Positions 49,334 to 57,902 of a stretch of DNA of 64,000 bases are shown one piece after another (position 1 is the first letter of the stretch; each line of letters begins with the position of its first letter). Both the position numbers and the translations under genes were made by a program. The notes under the pieces are model-generated. The model did not search any database and had not been told where the DNA came from. It saw nothing but the letters and a program-made list of their open reading frames with translations. The stretch spans positions 32,737 through 96,736 of the forward strand of contig NZ_AMRK01000014.1 in the NCBI RefSeq assembly GCF_000299875.1, read 5' to 3'. Source of the stretch: Celeribacter baekdonensis B30. GTDB taxonomy: Bacteria > Pseudomonadota > Alphaproteobacteria > Rhodobacterales > Rhodobacteraceae.

Positions 49334-51007
49334 ATGACCACAGTGTCCCGTCGCAGCTTTATTGGCTCCGCTTTCGCCGCAGGTGCGGCCGCATCCGGGG
49401 TGACCATCCGACCCGCTCATGCCGACACCTCGACCGTCGCCCCCGCGCCAATTGGAGTGCCAACCGGGCAGCGGATCACGGCAGAGGACGCGCGCTTTCA
49501 GGCGCTGCGCACGGGCAACAACCAGCGGTTTTTGTCGACACCAGACTATGTGCGCATGATCCACACGCCACAAGATGCCTTGCTGGCCACCCAAGAAGCG
49601 CTTGATCTGGGCAAAAAATTTACCGTCCGTTCCGGCGGGCATTGTTTTGCTGATTTCGTCTGCAATCCCGAAACCGAAGTGATCCTCGATATGGCGCCGA
49701 TGCGGGCGGTCGGGTTTGATGAGACGGTTGGTGCGTTTTATGCCGAACCGGGTGGGATGCTGATTGATGTCTATGAACGCCTTTACAAAGGCTGGGGTGT
49801 GACCCTACCGGCGGGCATTTGTTATTCGGTGGGCGTGGGCGGGCATATTGTTGGCGGCGGCTACGGGCTTTTGTCGCGCAAATATGGGCTGACCGTGGAT
49901 CACCTCTCTATGGTGGAGGTGGTTGTCGTGGACGAACACCGGCAAGCACATCTGGTGCGCGCCAGCTCGGACCCGGAGGATCCGAACCATGATCTGTGGT
50001 GGGCGCATACCGGTGGTGGGGGCGGCAATTTCGGCGTTGTCACGCGCTACTGGTTCCGCACGCCCGGTGCCGAAGGCAGCGACCCCGGCGCGCAATTGAT
50101 CCGCCCCCCGGCCGAAGTTCTGGTCAGCGCGGTTGCGTTTGACTGGGATCAGTTGACGGAGACGAATTTCACCCGGCTGATCGAAAACTTCAGCCATTGG
50201 CACGCGAGCAACAGTGCCCCCGACAGCCCATACACCTCCCTGAGCAGCCTTTTTAACGTCAGCCATCGCGCCACGGGTGCCATGGGGATGTTCACCCAAG
50301 TCGATGGCGACGATCCCAATGCCGCCACCCTTCTTGCGGAGTATATGTCGGCGCTGCTTGAGGGCACCAACATCGTTCCGCGCCCGATGCTCACCCCGAT
50401 CGGTGAACTTCCCGCGATGCCGGATTACCTCGAAGGGGCGCGTCTGCCTTGGCTGCAGGCGACCAAACTTGTGGGCTCGAACAATCCGACCATCACCAAT
50501 CCCACATCGCGCGGCGGTCACAAATCGGCCTATATGAAACAGGGCTTTGATCGCCGCCAAATTGCCGCGCTTTACAAACACATGAGCCGCGAAGACTTCA
50601 CCAACCCCGACACGATGTTGGTGCTGTTTTCCTTTGGCGGTGCGGTGAATGCCCAAGCCCCGGATGCCACCGCCAACGCGCAGCGCTCCTCGATCTACAA
50701 AATGTGTTTCCAGACCTTTTGGAGCGATCCAAAAGACGACGCGTTTTACCTTGGCTGGTTGCGCGACATTTATGAGGATGTTTTTGCCGCGACGGGCGGC
50801 GTCCCTGTGCCCAACGACCAGATGGACGGGTGCTATATCAACTATCCCGATCGCGATATGGCCGATCCTGCGCGCAACCGCTCCGGCGTGCCCTGGTCCA
50901 CGCTGTATTACAAAGATAATTACCCGCGGCTGCAAAGCGTCAAGGACCGCTACGACCCCGGCAATGTCTTTTCCCATAGCCTCAGCATCCGCAACTCATC
51001 GACCTGA
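49334..51007 (+). CDS. Tat-exported, bicovalent-flavin oxidase (berberine-bridge-enzyme-like)
   Basis: A 557-residue FAD-linked oxidase with a twin-arginine signal (VSRRSFIGSAFAAGAAASG, about 4-22). The PCMH-type FAD domain has TVRSGGHCFADFVCNPETEV, whose histidine matches the 8-alpha-histidyl attachment. PAGICYSVGVGGHIVGGGYGLLSRKYG has a cysteine in the position of the 6-S-cysteinyl link. The C-terminal BBE region ends NYPRLQSVKDRYDPGNVFSH. Family members oxidise sugars, alkaloids or polyketide-derived alcohols using O2. The start at 49334 follows GAAGGAGTGTCTC. A periplasmic oxidase together with the UDP-GlcNAc 2-epimerase-like and FG-GAP genes suggests oxidation of an exported or imported glycoside; that is inference. 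Confidence 0.88.
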   Translation: MTTVSRRSFIGSAFAAGAAASGVTIRPAHADTSTVAPAPIGVPTGQRITAEDARFQALRTGNNQRFLSTPDYVRMIHTPQDALLATQEALDLGKKFTVRSGGHCFADFVCNPETEVILDMAPMRAVGFDETVGAFYAEPGGMLIDVYERLYKGWGVTLPAGICYSVGVGGHIVGGGYGLLSRKYGLTVDHLSMVEVVVVDEHRQAHLVRASSDPEDPNHDLWWAHTGGGGGNFGVVTRYWFRTPGAEGSDPGAQLIRPPAEVLVSAVAFDWDQLTETNFTRLIENFSHWHASNSAPDSPYTSLSSLFNVSHRATGAMGMFTQVDGDDPNAATLLAEYMSALLEGTNIVPRPMLTPIGELPAMPDYLEGARLPWLQATKLVGSNNPTITNPTSRGGHKSAYMKQGFDRRQIAALYKHMSREDFTNPDTMLVLFSFGGAVNAQAPDATANAQRSSIYKMCFQTFWSDPKDDAFYLGWLRDIYEDVFAATGGVPVPNDQMDGCYINYPDRDMADPARNRSGVPWSTLYYKDNYPRLQSVKDRYDPGNVFSHSLSIRNSST

Positions 51008-51104
51008 CGGCAACGATTTCCGGACTGTTCAACTCTGCTCACACGTTGCCCCAGCCAACGGTGTCTCTCACCGTGCCTTCCTCCCCCCTCTGAAAGGACC
51101 TCCC

Positions 51105-52316
51105 ATGAAAGATTCTGTGAAAAACGTCGCCTTCATTTTTGGAACCCGTCCCGAAGCCATCAAAGTCGCCCCGGTGATCCGGGCGATGCAGGACCGGTCG
51201 GACATGCGCCCTATCGTGATTTCCACCGGACAGCATCGCGATATGTTGCAATCGGCCATGACAGAATTCGACCTCAAGGCCGATGCCGATCTCGACATTA
51301 TGAAGCCGGGGCAGGGGCTTGATCAAATCACCGCCCGGATCATCACCGGGCTGGGTGCGCCGCTCAGGGACTTTGGCATCGACGCGGTTGTCGTCCATGG
51401 CGATACCGCCTCGACCTTTGCCGGAGCGCTGGGTGCCTTTTACAACCGTGTGCCGCTGATCCACCTCGAAGCGGGGTTGCGCAGCGGGCATATTTCATCG
51501 CCTTTCCCCGAAGAAGCGAACCGCAAACTGGTCTGCCAAATCTCTGACCTGCACCTGGCCCCCACCGTGGTGAGTGCCGACAATCTGTTGCATGACGGGG
51601 TGGACCCTGATCGCATCCGGGTGACGGGCAACACCGTTGTCGACGCCGTTCGCTGGGCCGCTGCGCAGCCAGTGCCGCAGCATCAAGATGACCCGCTGGC
51701 CTTTCTTGAGGGCCCTGACTCCCGACCGATCATCATTGCCACCGTCCATCGCCGCGAAAGCTGGGGCGCACCGATGCGCGAGATCGCCCAGGCGCTTGTC
51801 GATATTGCCCGCACCCATGACGTGCGCATCGTGATGCCGCTGCATCTCAACCCGGTGGTTCGGGAGGCGATCCTTCCGATTGTGTCGGGCGAAGACAATA
51901 TCTACCCGATCGAACCGCTGCCCTATCGCCAGTTTTGCCGCCTGATGATCAAGGCGCATCTGATCGTTTCGGACAGTTCCGGGGCGGAAGAAGAAGGCCC
52001 CTCCCTTGGCAAACCCACGCTTGTCTTGCGCGATGTGACCGAACGGCCTGAGGCGATTACAGCGGGGGCTGCCGTTCTGATCGGGCGGACCCGGCAGGCG
52101 GTGCGGACCAAGGTGAGTGCGCTTTTGACTGACCAAATTCTCTATGACGGCATGACCCGCGCCAGCGGCGTCTACGGCGATGGTCAGGCCACAGCGCGGG
52201 TTTTGGAGGCGCTTTCGGATCTGTTCACCGGGGTCATTTCAAATGCCATTCCGGGGGTTGATTTCGGGGCGATGCCGGGGAGGCCGCAGCTCGCGCAGAC
52301 CCAGCCTGCCGCCTGA
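51105..52316 (+). CDS. wecB: UDP-N-acetylglucosamine 2-epimerase-like protein
   Basis: A 403-residue protein with the WecB/MnaA pattern: VAFIFGTRPEAIKVAPVIRAM (about 7-27), ISTGQHRDML, VHGDTASTFAGALGAFYNRVPLIHLEAGLRSG (catalytic Asp, Glu and Arg), ISSPFPEEANRKL and SDSSGAEEEGPSLGKPTLVLRDVTERPEA. These are the known UDP and sugar contacts. It interconverts UDP-GlcNAc and UDP-ManNAc, or a related sugar. The start at 51105 follows AAAGGACCTCCC; the long frame before it is only the shadow of the oxidase gene. It is unusual to find this gene among oxidoreductases rather than capsule genes. Confidence 0.88.
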   Translation: MKDSVKNVAFIFGTRPEAIKVAPVIRAMQDRSDMRPIVISTGQHRDMLQSAMTEFDLKADADLDIMKPGQGLDQITARIITGLGAPLRDFGIDAVVVHGDTASTFAGALGAFYNRVPLIHLEAGLRSGHISSPFPEEANRKLVCQISDLHLAPTVVSADNLLHDGVDPDRIRVTGNTVVDAVRWAAAQPVPQHQDDPLAFLEGPDSRPIIIATVHRRESWGAPMREIAQALVDIARTHDVRIVMPLHLNPVVREAILPIVSGEDNIYPIEPLPYRQFCRLMIKAHLIVSDSSGAEEEGPSLGKPTLVLRDVTERPEAITAGAAVLIGRTRQAVRTKVSALLTDQILYDGMTRASGVYGDGQATARVLEALSDLFTGVISNAIPGVDFGAMPGRPQLAQTQPAA

Positions 52317-52326
52317 TCTGACTGGG

Positions 52327-52354
52327 CGTCGAAGTCGGGGAACCGGCTTCGACG
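52327..52354 (+). other. Stable hairpin with GGAA loop between epimerase and cupin-like genes
   Basis: CGTCGAAGTCGG (52327-52338) pairs with CCGGCTTCGACG (52343-52354) over twelve positions, one G.T, around GGAA. No T-run follows; it lies just upstream of the next ribosome site. Confidence 0.6.
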
Positions 52355-52373
52355 GTTCGCGAAAGGAAATGAA

Positions 52374-53192
52374 ATGACCACACTCACAACACCGCAAAGG
52401 GACTTCAGCCCTACAGACCAACACGATGGTGACATCCGTGCGCTGAGTTTCAGCACGCCCAATCTGCCGGTGCAGGTGTTTCACAACGGGGGGCAGATCG
52501 AGATTGGCAGTCGCGCCATCGTGGTGAACCCCGGTCTGGCCCCTGTGCCGTTTTATCCGTCGGGTCTACGGGACCATATTGCGCCGCTTGGGGCGGCGTT
52601 TTTGCGCGAGGTCTCGCTGCGCAGCGACACGGCACTTGTCACTTTGGCGCTGGATCGGCTGTCTGCCACGGCTGATCTATGTTCCGCGCCCGGATGGCGC
52701 AGGCTGGATACATTGCCGGGCATGGCGTCTGTGCCGGGGGCTGCGGGTCTGGCCCTGTTTCGGTCGCCTCGTGATCGGGTGACCACGATTCAGGCCACCC
52801 CGGATCGCCTTGCCCCAACCCTGCCGCCGGGTCCACCGCACTGCTGGGGCGTGTTTATGAACCTCTGGTTTGCCCCTGCCGGTACGGCCTGTCTGATCCA
52901 TAACAGCCACCCGTTTCTTGAATACCATGTTCAAATTTCGGGGGATGGCGCGATGCAAAAATTTCGCCGCAATGACCCGAGCACTCTGTACGAAAATCAA
53001 AATCTCGCCCCCGGCGCAGCGCATGGCATTTATGCGGTTCAACCCGCTGGGGACGGTAGCTTTCTTTACCCTTGGCACCAGTATGTCGCACGCACCGATT
53101 GCCTCTGGCTTGCCGTTGAACTGGTGCCCGAAGGCCCGGCGCCAAGACCGCACATTTCAGACACACACACTGGGCAGTGTTGCCACCACTGA
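52374..53192 (+). CDS. Cupin-like protein of unknown function
   Basis: A 272-residue soluble protein. I do not recognise a named family. The C-terminal half looks like a cupin: IHNSHPFLEYHVQISGDGAM (about 183-202) offers His, Glu and His in a possible metal site, followed by LAPGAAHGIYAV and FLYPWHQYVARTD as further histidine-bearing strands. The N-terminal half has SRAIVVNPGLAPVPFYPSGLRD and a repetitive beta pattern, so a bicupin is possible. The protein ends in CCHH. The start at 52374 follows GAAAGGAAATGAA. It lies between the epimerase-like gene and the FG-GAP gene. Confidence 0.6.
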   Translation: MTTLTTPQRDFSPTDQHDGDIRALSFSTPNLPVQVFHNGGQIEIGSRAIVVNPGLAPVPFYPSGLRDHIAPLGAAFLREVSLRSDTALVTLALDRLSATADLCSAPGWRRLDTLPGMASVPGAAGLALFRSPRDRVTTIQATPDRLAPTLPPGPPHCWGVFMNLWFAPAGTACLIHNSHPFLEYHVQISGDGAMQKFRRNDPSTLYENQNLAPGAAHGIYAVQPAGDGSFLYPWHQYVARTDCLWLAVELVPEGPAPRPHISDTHTGQCCHH

Positions 53193-53206
53193 AGGAGACG
53201 ACAGAG

Positions 53207-54511
53207 ATGAATATTCAGAAAACCCCCGCCCGTCAGACCCCCGATGCCGCGCCGCCGTCAGGGACATCCCCGCTTTTGATCCCGGTGTTCGAACCCGAAT
53301 TGGTGGCCGATCATCTGCGCGATGGCTATTGGCTTGAAGCCCCGGATCTCAATCAGGATGGCAAGCCAGATCTGTTTGGATACGGGCTGCGGCTTGGCGA
53401 GATCTATTGGTATCAGAATGGAGACTGGACCCGCCGTTTGATCACCGATGGTGTCAGAATGCCGGTAGGGGGCGACTATGCCGATATTTCTGGCAATGGC
53501 TATCCCGACCCGATCATCTGTTATGATCTTTACGGCGATATCGGCACCATCGTGGATGCAAAAGAGACCGGGGGCAAAATCGACTGGATCGAGAATCCGG
53601 GACCGGGGGTAGAAGAGACCAAGCGATGGACACGCCATTATATTGGTCGCGCCACCGGGATGCATCGTTTGCGCGCCGGGTATTTCACCCAGACCGAGCG
53701 GCTTGAAATCATTGGGTTTCCGATTGTGACCAAGGGCAATGTGCATGGGGTGCTGCCGCTGGTGATGTTCACGCAACCCGACGATCCTCTGACGGCGGAG
53801 GAATGGCCGATGACCACCATCGATGACATGAGCTACCGCATGTTGCACGGGGCAGAGAAAAAGCGCGGCCTCATCCCCGGTTCGGATCGTGACTCTGTCT
53901 TGGTCGCCTCGGACGAAGGGGTGACGTGGATTTACTATGATGCGGACACAGCCACTTGGCAGCATGTGCGGATCGGCACAGGCGAGACTTCGCAGTTCGA
54001 GGAAACCGGGTTTAAGGGCAGTGGCGATCTTGATGCAGGGCGCATTGATGGCGTTCCGATGAGCTATGTCGCCGCGATCGAGCCGTTTCACGGCAACACG
54101 GTCGCCATCTATACCCGTGACCCCGAAAGCGATCCGGCCACCGCCGGTTGGACCCGGCAGGTTCTGGATGTCTACGGCGACCCCAATGAAAATGGCGAAG
54201 GCCCCGGCCATCAAATCCTCTGCGCGGATTTCGATGGGGATGGCGATGAAGAGTTCCTTGTGGGGCTGCGCGGACCATGGCCGTGGCAGGGGGTCATGTA
54301 TTACAAAATGGTCGATAAAAAAGCCGGTGTTTTCGCCAAATGGCGGGTCTCCGATGATTCCGTCGCGCGGATCGCCATGGCTGATTTTAATGGGGATGGG
54401 CGACCGGATTTCGCCACCATCGCCTATTCCGTCGACAATTATTATCGCGCCAAACAGGCGCGGTTGATGGTATTTCGCAACCGCATTGGTGATGAAGAAC
54501 CGCTTCGGTAA
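53207..54511 (+). CDS. FG-GAP/VCBS-repeat protein
   Basis: A 434-residue protein with at least three calcium-binding DxNxDG/DxDxDG loops: DLNQDGKPDLFGYGL (about 40-54), DFDGDGDEEFLVGLRG (about 338-353) and DFNGDGRPDFATIAY (about 396-410). SGNGYPDPIICYDLYGD is a further degenerate copy. The pattern indicates a beta-propeller with inter-blade metal sites. No signal peptide is obvious in the first 30 residues. FG-GAP propellers often bind sugars or serve as accessory modules of glycan enzymes. The start at 53207 follows GAAGGAGACGACAG. It is the last gene of the cluster. Confidence 0.78.
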   Translation: MNIQKTPARQTPDAAPPSGTSPLLIPVFEPELVADHLRDGYWLEAPDLNQDGKPDLFGYGLRLGEIYWYQNGDWTRRLITDGVRMPVGGDYADISGNGYPDPIICYDLYGDIGTIVDAKETGGKIDWIENPGPGVEETKRWTRHYIGRATGMHRLRAGYFTQTERLEIIGFPIVTKGNVHGVLPLVMFTQPDDPLTAEEWPMTTIDDMSYRMLHGAEKKRGLIPGSDRDSVLVASDEGVTWIYYDADTATWQHVRIGTGETSQFEETGFKGSGDLDAGRIDGVPMSYVAAIEPFHGNTVAIYTRDPESDPATAGWTRQVLDVYGDPNENGEGPGHQILCADFDGDGDEEFLVGLRGPWPWQGVMYYKMVDKKAGVFAKWRVSDDSVARIAMADFNGDGRPDFATIAYSVDNYYRAKQARLMVFRNRIGDEEPLR

Positions 54512-54559
54512 AGTCCCCTCTGGAACGAAACATCATCGATGCATCTGACTAAAAATGAT

Positions 54560-54593
54560 CTTTGCACCGGGCGGGGCGCTGTCCGGTGCAAAG
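54560..54593. terminator. Convergent terminator at the end of the left catabolic arm
   Basis: CTTTGCACCGG (54560-54570) and CCGGTGCAAAG (54583-54593) form a perfect eleven-pair stem with a twelve-base loop. On the minus strand ATCATTTTTAG follows it, giving a T-run for the operon that ends at 54647. It may also stop the FG-GAP transcript. Confidence 0.75.
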
Positions 54594-54646
54594 CTGTGTG
54601 ATCCGATGTTGCTGTACAGCCTCACAACGCAGCGATGATCCGACCC

Positions 54647-55477
54647 TTACGGGTCAGAACGGGCTTTGGCGATCAGCGCCCTGGATCGTGTGAGCGCTTC
54701 TGCGGCGCGGCTTTGGGCATCCACGGTTTTGGCCTTGTCGATCTGGGCCACCTCGACACTCAAAACAATGTCACGCGGCAAGGCGCGCACCATGGCGATC
54801 AGATCAATCCCGCCGTCGCCGGGCAAAAGCCGTGCGCCTCGGGCAATCTCGATCATCCCGGCATCGGACGGATCATATGGCTTAGGACCATCACAAAGCT
54901 GGGCGTAGTGAATGAGCGCGGGGGGCAGGTTTTGAATCTGCGCGACCGTCCCGCCCGCCCGGTCCCAATGCAGCGCGTCGATCAGAACGCCGCCGTTGGC
55001 GCACCCCGCCGTTTCCACGATACGTTGCGCCTCGGGCAGGGTTTTGACCCCGGTCCAGGGCATGAACTCCAGATCCCCGGTCAGGTCATATTCGGCTGCG
55101 AGATCGCAAAAGGCGGCAAAGGTTTCGGTGAGCCGATCATGATTGGTATCATCGCCCGCAACAAGCACGTTGCGCGCGCCAAGCCTTTGACCGAGGGCTA
55201 GAAAATCACGGAAATCCTCGACATCCGTGTCTGGTTTAAGCCGGGCGATTTCAATATCGGCAATGCCGATCCCAGTCTCATCAAGGGCCGCTTTCACCAA
55301 AGCTTCAACTGCCGGATCAGACAAGATCGGATAGGGGGCCTCGGTTGGGGCGGCGGGCAAAAACCGCAGCCCCACAAGGTCATACCCCGTGGCCGCCGCA
55401 ATGCGCACGGCCTCATGAGGCGGGACCTCATGCGTGGTCAAAAAAGCAAGAGAGAATTTATGGGGCATGGCACTCAC
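54647..55477 (-). CDS. Xylose-isomerase-like TIM-barrel protein (sugar isomerase / dehydratase-like)
   Basis: A 276-residue AP-endonuclease-family-2 barrel. FSLAFLTTHEVPPHEAVRIAAATGYDLVGLRFLP begins the barrel (residues 8-41, quoted in part). DLEFMPWTGVKTLPEAQRIV and GGVLIDALHWDRAGG hold the Glu, Asp and His metal ligands (E-x-x-P and D-x-x-H). VLSVEVAQIDKAKT ends the barrel with another Glu. Relatives include 2-keto-myo-inositol dehydratase, hydroxypyruvate isomerase and 3-dehydroshikimate dehydratase. Given the shikimate-dehydrogenase-like gene at 62821, the last role is possible but not shown. GTG at 55477 overlaps the NIPSNAP stop (GTGA); ATG at 55468 is the alternative start. Confidence 0.8.
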   Translation of the reverse strand: MSAMPHKFSLAFLTTHEVPPHEAVRIAAATGYDLVGLRFLPAAPTEAPYPILSDPAVEALVKAALDETGIGIADIEIARLKPDTDVEDFRDFLALGQRLGARNVLVAGDDTNHDRLTETFAAFCDLAAEYDLTGDLEFMPWTGVKTLPEAQRIVETAGCANGGVLIDALHWDRAGGTVAQIQNLPPALIHYAQLCDGPKPYDPSDAGMIEIARGARLLPGDGGIDLIAMVRALPRDIVLSVEVAQIDKAKTVDAQSRAAEALTRSRALIAKARSDP

Positions 55478-56085
55478 TTCAGCGGTGAAAACGGCAAGGG
55501 AAGGGCGATGGCACTGGTCATCTGTGGGGTGAGCCAGTCAGGGCCGCCTTTGGCCGGCCATTTGCCGTCCGCGACCGATTGGCTGCGCGCCTTGATGCGG
55601 GCCTCAAGCGAGCTGTAGGGCCAGATTTGCGTGACACGCGGCGCACCATCAAGGCCCCACATCGCCATGGTCAGCGGCGAATATTCCGAACGTGCCGGCA
55701 TAGCGCCGCGCCATTTGTCTTGGGTGACGGACACTCCGTTCAGCTTGGCCTTATAGGTGCGAAATTCGTAGATCGGCCCATAGGTGCCGGGGGTGATCGG
55801 GGCCATGAAATCAAAGGGTTTGTAGCTGTCAAACCGCAGGTCGACCAAATGCTCCATACAGCCCATCGGATTGTCGGACATCACAGCGCGTTCGCGTTCG
55901 TCCATCATCTCGTCCAGCGTCTCGAAACCGCGCAAAACATAGACCTCGTTGAGGGTGCCGATGTCGGTGCCAAATGCCCCGAGCAGCGTGCCTTTGCCCG
56001 CTGCAAGCCAATTTTGCAGCCCGTCCGAGGCCTTTCCTGCGCCAAAGATTACGGTCTTGAGCGTTGCGATTTCGTAATAGGCCAT
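55474..56085 (-). CDS. NIPSNAP-family protein
   Basis: A protein of about 203 residues with two ferredoxin-like NIPSNAP repeats. The first begins AYYEIATLKTVIFGAGKASDGLQ and includes VYVLRGFETLDEMMDERERAVMS; the second begins PIYEFRTYKAKLNGVSVTQDKW. The alternating beta strands and the position of Tyr/Arg/Tyr in EFRTY are characteristic. Function in bacteria is generally unknown; many sit with flavin dehydrogenases and isomerases in degradation clusters. The ATG at 56085 lies one base after the FAD gene stop with AAAGGA nine bases upstream; an ATG at 56094 is the longer alternative. Confidence 0.78.
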   Translation of the reverse strand: MAYYEIATLKTVIFGAGKASDGLQNWLAAGKGTLLGAFGTDIGTLNEVYVLRGFETLDEMMDERERAVMSDNPMGCMEHLVDLRFDSYKPFDFMAPITPGTYGPIYEFRTYKAKLNGVSVTQDKWRGAMPARSEYSPLTMAMWGLDGAPRVTQIWPYSSLEARIKARSQSVADGKWPAKGGPDWLTPQMTSAIALPLPFSPLK

Positions 56086-56086
56086 G

Positions 56087-57835
56087 TCATGCATCCTTTG
56101 TGTGGTGTGAAAGAGAAGGGGTCAGGCCTTTGATTGGTTGACCTGAAACTCGGCGGCCGACGATGTAGCCAAACGTCATGCCCGGCCCGAGGGTGATGCC
56201 GCCAGACGGGTAATGCCCGCCCATGATCGAGGCGGCGTCATTGCCGATGGCATAGAGCCCGGGCGTCGGCGCTCCGTTTTGCCCAAGCACCTGCCCGTCG
56301 GCGGTGGTTTTGATCCCGGCAAATGTACCAAGGCTGCCGGGCACGAGTTTGACCGCATAAAACGGCCCGCGCTCCAATGGCCCCAAGGTCGGGTTTGGAC
56401 CTTTGTGTTTGGCCCAGCCTTGGACGCGGTTGTACAGTGACGCGCCGCGGTGAAACACCGGGTCGTGACCTTCGCGCGCGCCGTCATTGAACCGCGCGAT
56501 GGTCTGTGCAAGCGCCTCGGGGGGCAAGCCGCACTGCGCCGCCAAATCTGTGATCCGTCGCCCGCGTTTGAGGTAGCCGGAGCGCAGATAGCGGGTGAGC
56601 GGGAAGGGAAAGGGCTTGGCCCAGCCGATGCCAAATTGCCTCTGCGCCCGGTGATCACAGATCAGCCAAGCCTCCGGCGCGCAGCCCTTTGGCGTCACCG
56701 CAAACAGGGCTTTCATGAACTCATGATAGCTGTCGGCCTCGTTGACGAACCTCTGCCCACGCATATCCACCGCGATGAATCCGGGTTTGGCGCGATCAAT
56801 GAGATGAGGGAAATTTTTGAACCCACCCTCACCATCCGGGACGCGGGACACGGGCGCCCATGCGGCGGGTTCAGCGAGGCTCATGTCAAGCGCCGCACCA
56901 ACCGTTTCAGCCAAACGCAAGCCGTCGCCGGTGTTTGATTTGGGCGCAGCAGAGGCATGCGCGATGGTGTCGGTGTGGGCAAAACTGTGTGTTTGTCGCA
57001 GGGCATCATGCGGGTAGCCGCCCGTCGCAAGCACCACACCTTTGCGGGCGGTGATGCGGATTGGCGTCCCTTGTCGGATCACGGATGCACCCACGATCCG
57101 ACCCTTATCATGGCGCAGGCGGGTCACCGGACTGTCATGCCAAAGCTGAACCCCGCTGTCCGCCGCCCCTTTCAAAAGCTGCGCCACAAGGGCATTGCCG
57201 CCCACAAGCTGCATCGAACGCCGATAGCGCGCCAGATCATAGAGATGTTTGGCCAGCCGTTTGGTGACATGCCACAGCGCGCTTGGGGAGCGGGTCGCAT
57301 TGAAAAAATGTGCCATATCCGCACCGCTGCCAATGCCCATGCCCCAGAGCGACACGACATCGAGTGGCGGCCGCAGCCGCGCCATCAAAGGGCCAAGTTG
57401 ACGCCCATCATAGGCCGCGGCGGTCACGGATCGCCCGCCTTCGGCGGCACCGTCATGGGCGTAAAAGTCAGGCACATGATTGCCATCAACCCAGGTCATG
57501 ACGCCGATCTCTTCGAGAAAGCGCAGCATGTCGGGACCGTTTTGTAAGAACGTCTCTATGCGCGGGTCATTGGCGCGATTGCCCAACAGGGCGCGCAGAT
57601 AGCGGCGGGGTTTGGCGTCGGGCTCAGTGATCCCGGCGCGGATCGCCTGTGGGTTCTGTGGAATCCAAAGCCAGCCGCCGGACCATGCGGAGGTACCGCC
57701 GAAAACGCCGGTTTTCTCGGCCACAATGACCTCAAGCCCTGCCTTCGCAGCCGTGATCGCGGCACACAATCCCGCTGCGCCTGATCCAACGATCAGAACG
57801 TCGCAGGCGGTGACGCCCGCCGTTTCGCTGTCCAT
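56087..57835 (-). CDS. FAD-dependent dehydrogenase (3-ketosteroid-dehydrogenase-like), left-arm copy
   Basis: A 582-residue FAD_binding_2 protein. The Rossmann motif is CDVLIVGSGAAGLCAAITAAKAG (about 11-33), followed by GVFGGTSAWSGGWLWIPQNP (the G-G-T-S-x-x-S-G-G loop), a central cap domain, VVLATGGYPHDALRQ and a C-terminal YAIGNDAASIMGGHYPSGGITLGPGMTFG that closes the FAD site. This branch introduces double bonds next to a ketone in rings (3-ketosteroid delta-1-dehydrogenase, fumarate reductase relatives). A clearly related protein of exactly the same length is encoded on the opposite strand at 60006. The start at 57835 follows GCAGGACA. Confidence 0.87.
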   Translation of the reverse strand: MDSETAGVTACDVLIVGSGAAGLCAAITAAKAGLEVIVAEKTGVFGGTSAWSGGWLWIPQNPQAIRAGITEPDAKPRRYLRALLGNRANDPRIETFLQNGPDMLRFLEEIGVMTWVDGNHVPDFYAHDGAAEGGRSVTAAAYDGRQLGPLMARLRPPLDVVSLWGMGIGSGADMAHFFNATRSPSALWHVTKRLAKHLYDLARYRRSMQLVGGNALVAQLLKGAADSGVQLWHDSPVTRLRHDKGRIVGASVIRQGTPIRITARKGVVLATGGYPHDALRQTHSFAHTDTIAHASAAPKSNTGDGLRLAETVGAALDMSLAEPAAWAPVSRVPDGEGGFKNFPHLIDRAKPGFIAVDMRGQRFVNEADSYHEFMKALFAVTPKGCAPEAWLICDHRAQRQFGIGWAKPFPFPLTRYLRSGYLKRGRRITDLAAQCGLPPEALAQTIARFNDGAREGHDPVFHRGASLYNRVQGWAKHKGPNPTLGPLERGPFYAVKLVPGSLGTFAGIKTTADGQVLGQNGAPTPGLYAIGNDAASIMGGHYPSGGITLGPGMTFGYIVGRRVSGQPIKGLTPSLSHHTKDA

Positions 57836-57902
57836 TGTCCTGCTTTCGTTTCACAGCGCGAAAGTCGTTCGCGCATTCGGGTCAGATGACAGGACCTTGC
57901 GG

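Noticed and set aside
50649..51104. N-terminal extension of the UDP-GlcNAc 2-epimerase-like gene
   Set aside because: It is the shadow frame of the upstream oxidase; the ATG at 51105 has a ribosome site and gives the standard start.
53168..53179. CACTGGGCAGTG palindrome that also occurs at 21322-21333
   Set aside because: The second copy lies inside coding sequence of an unrelated gene. A 12-base match with an inner palindrome can arise by chance, and no shared regulation is evident.
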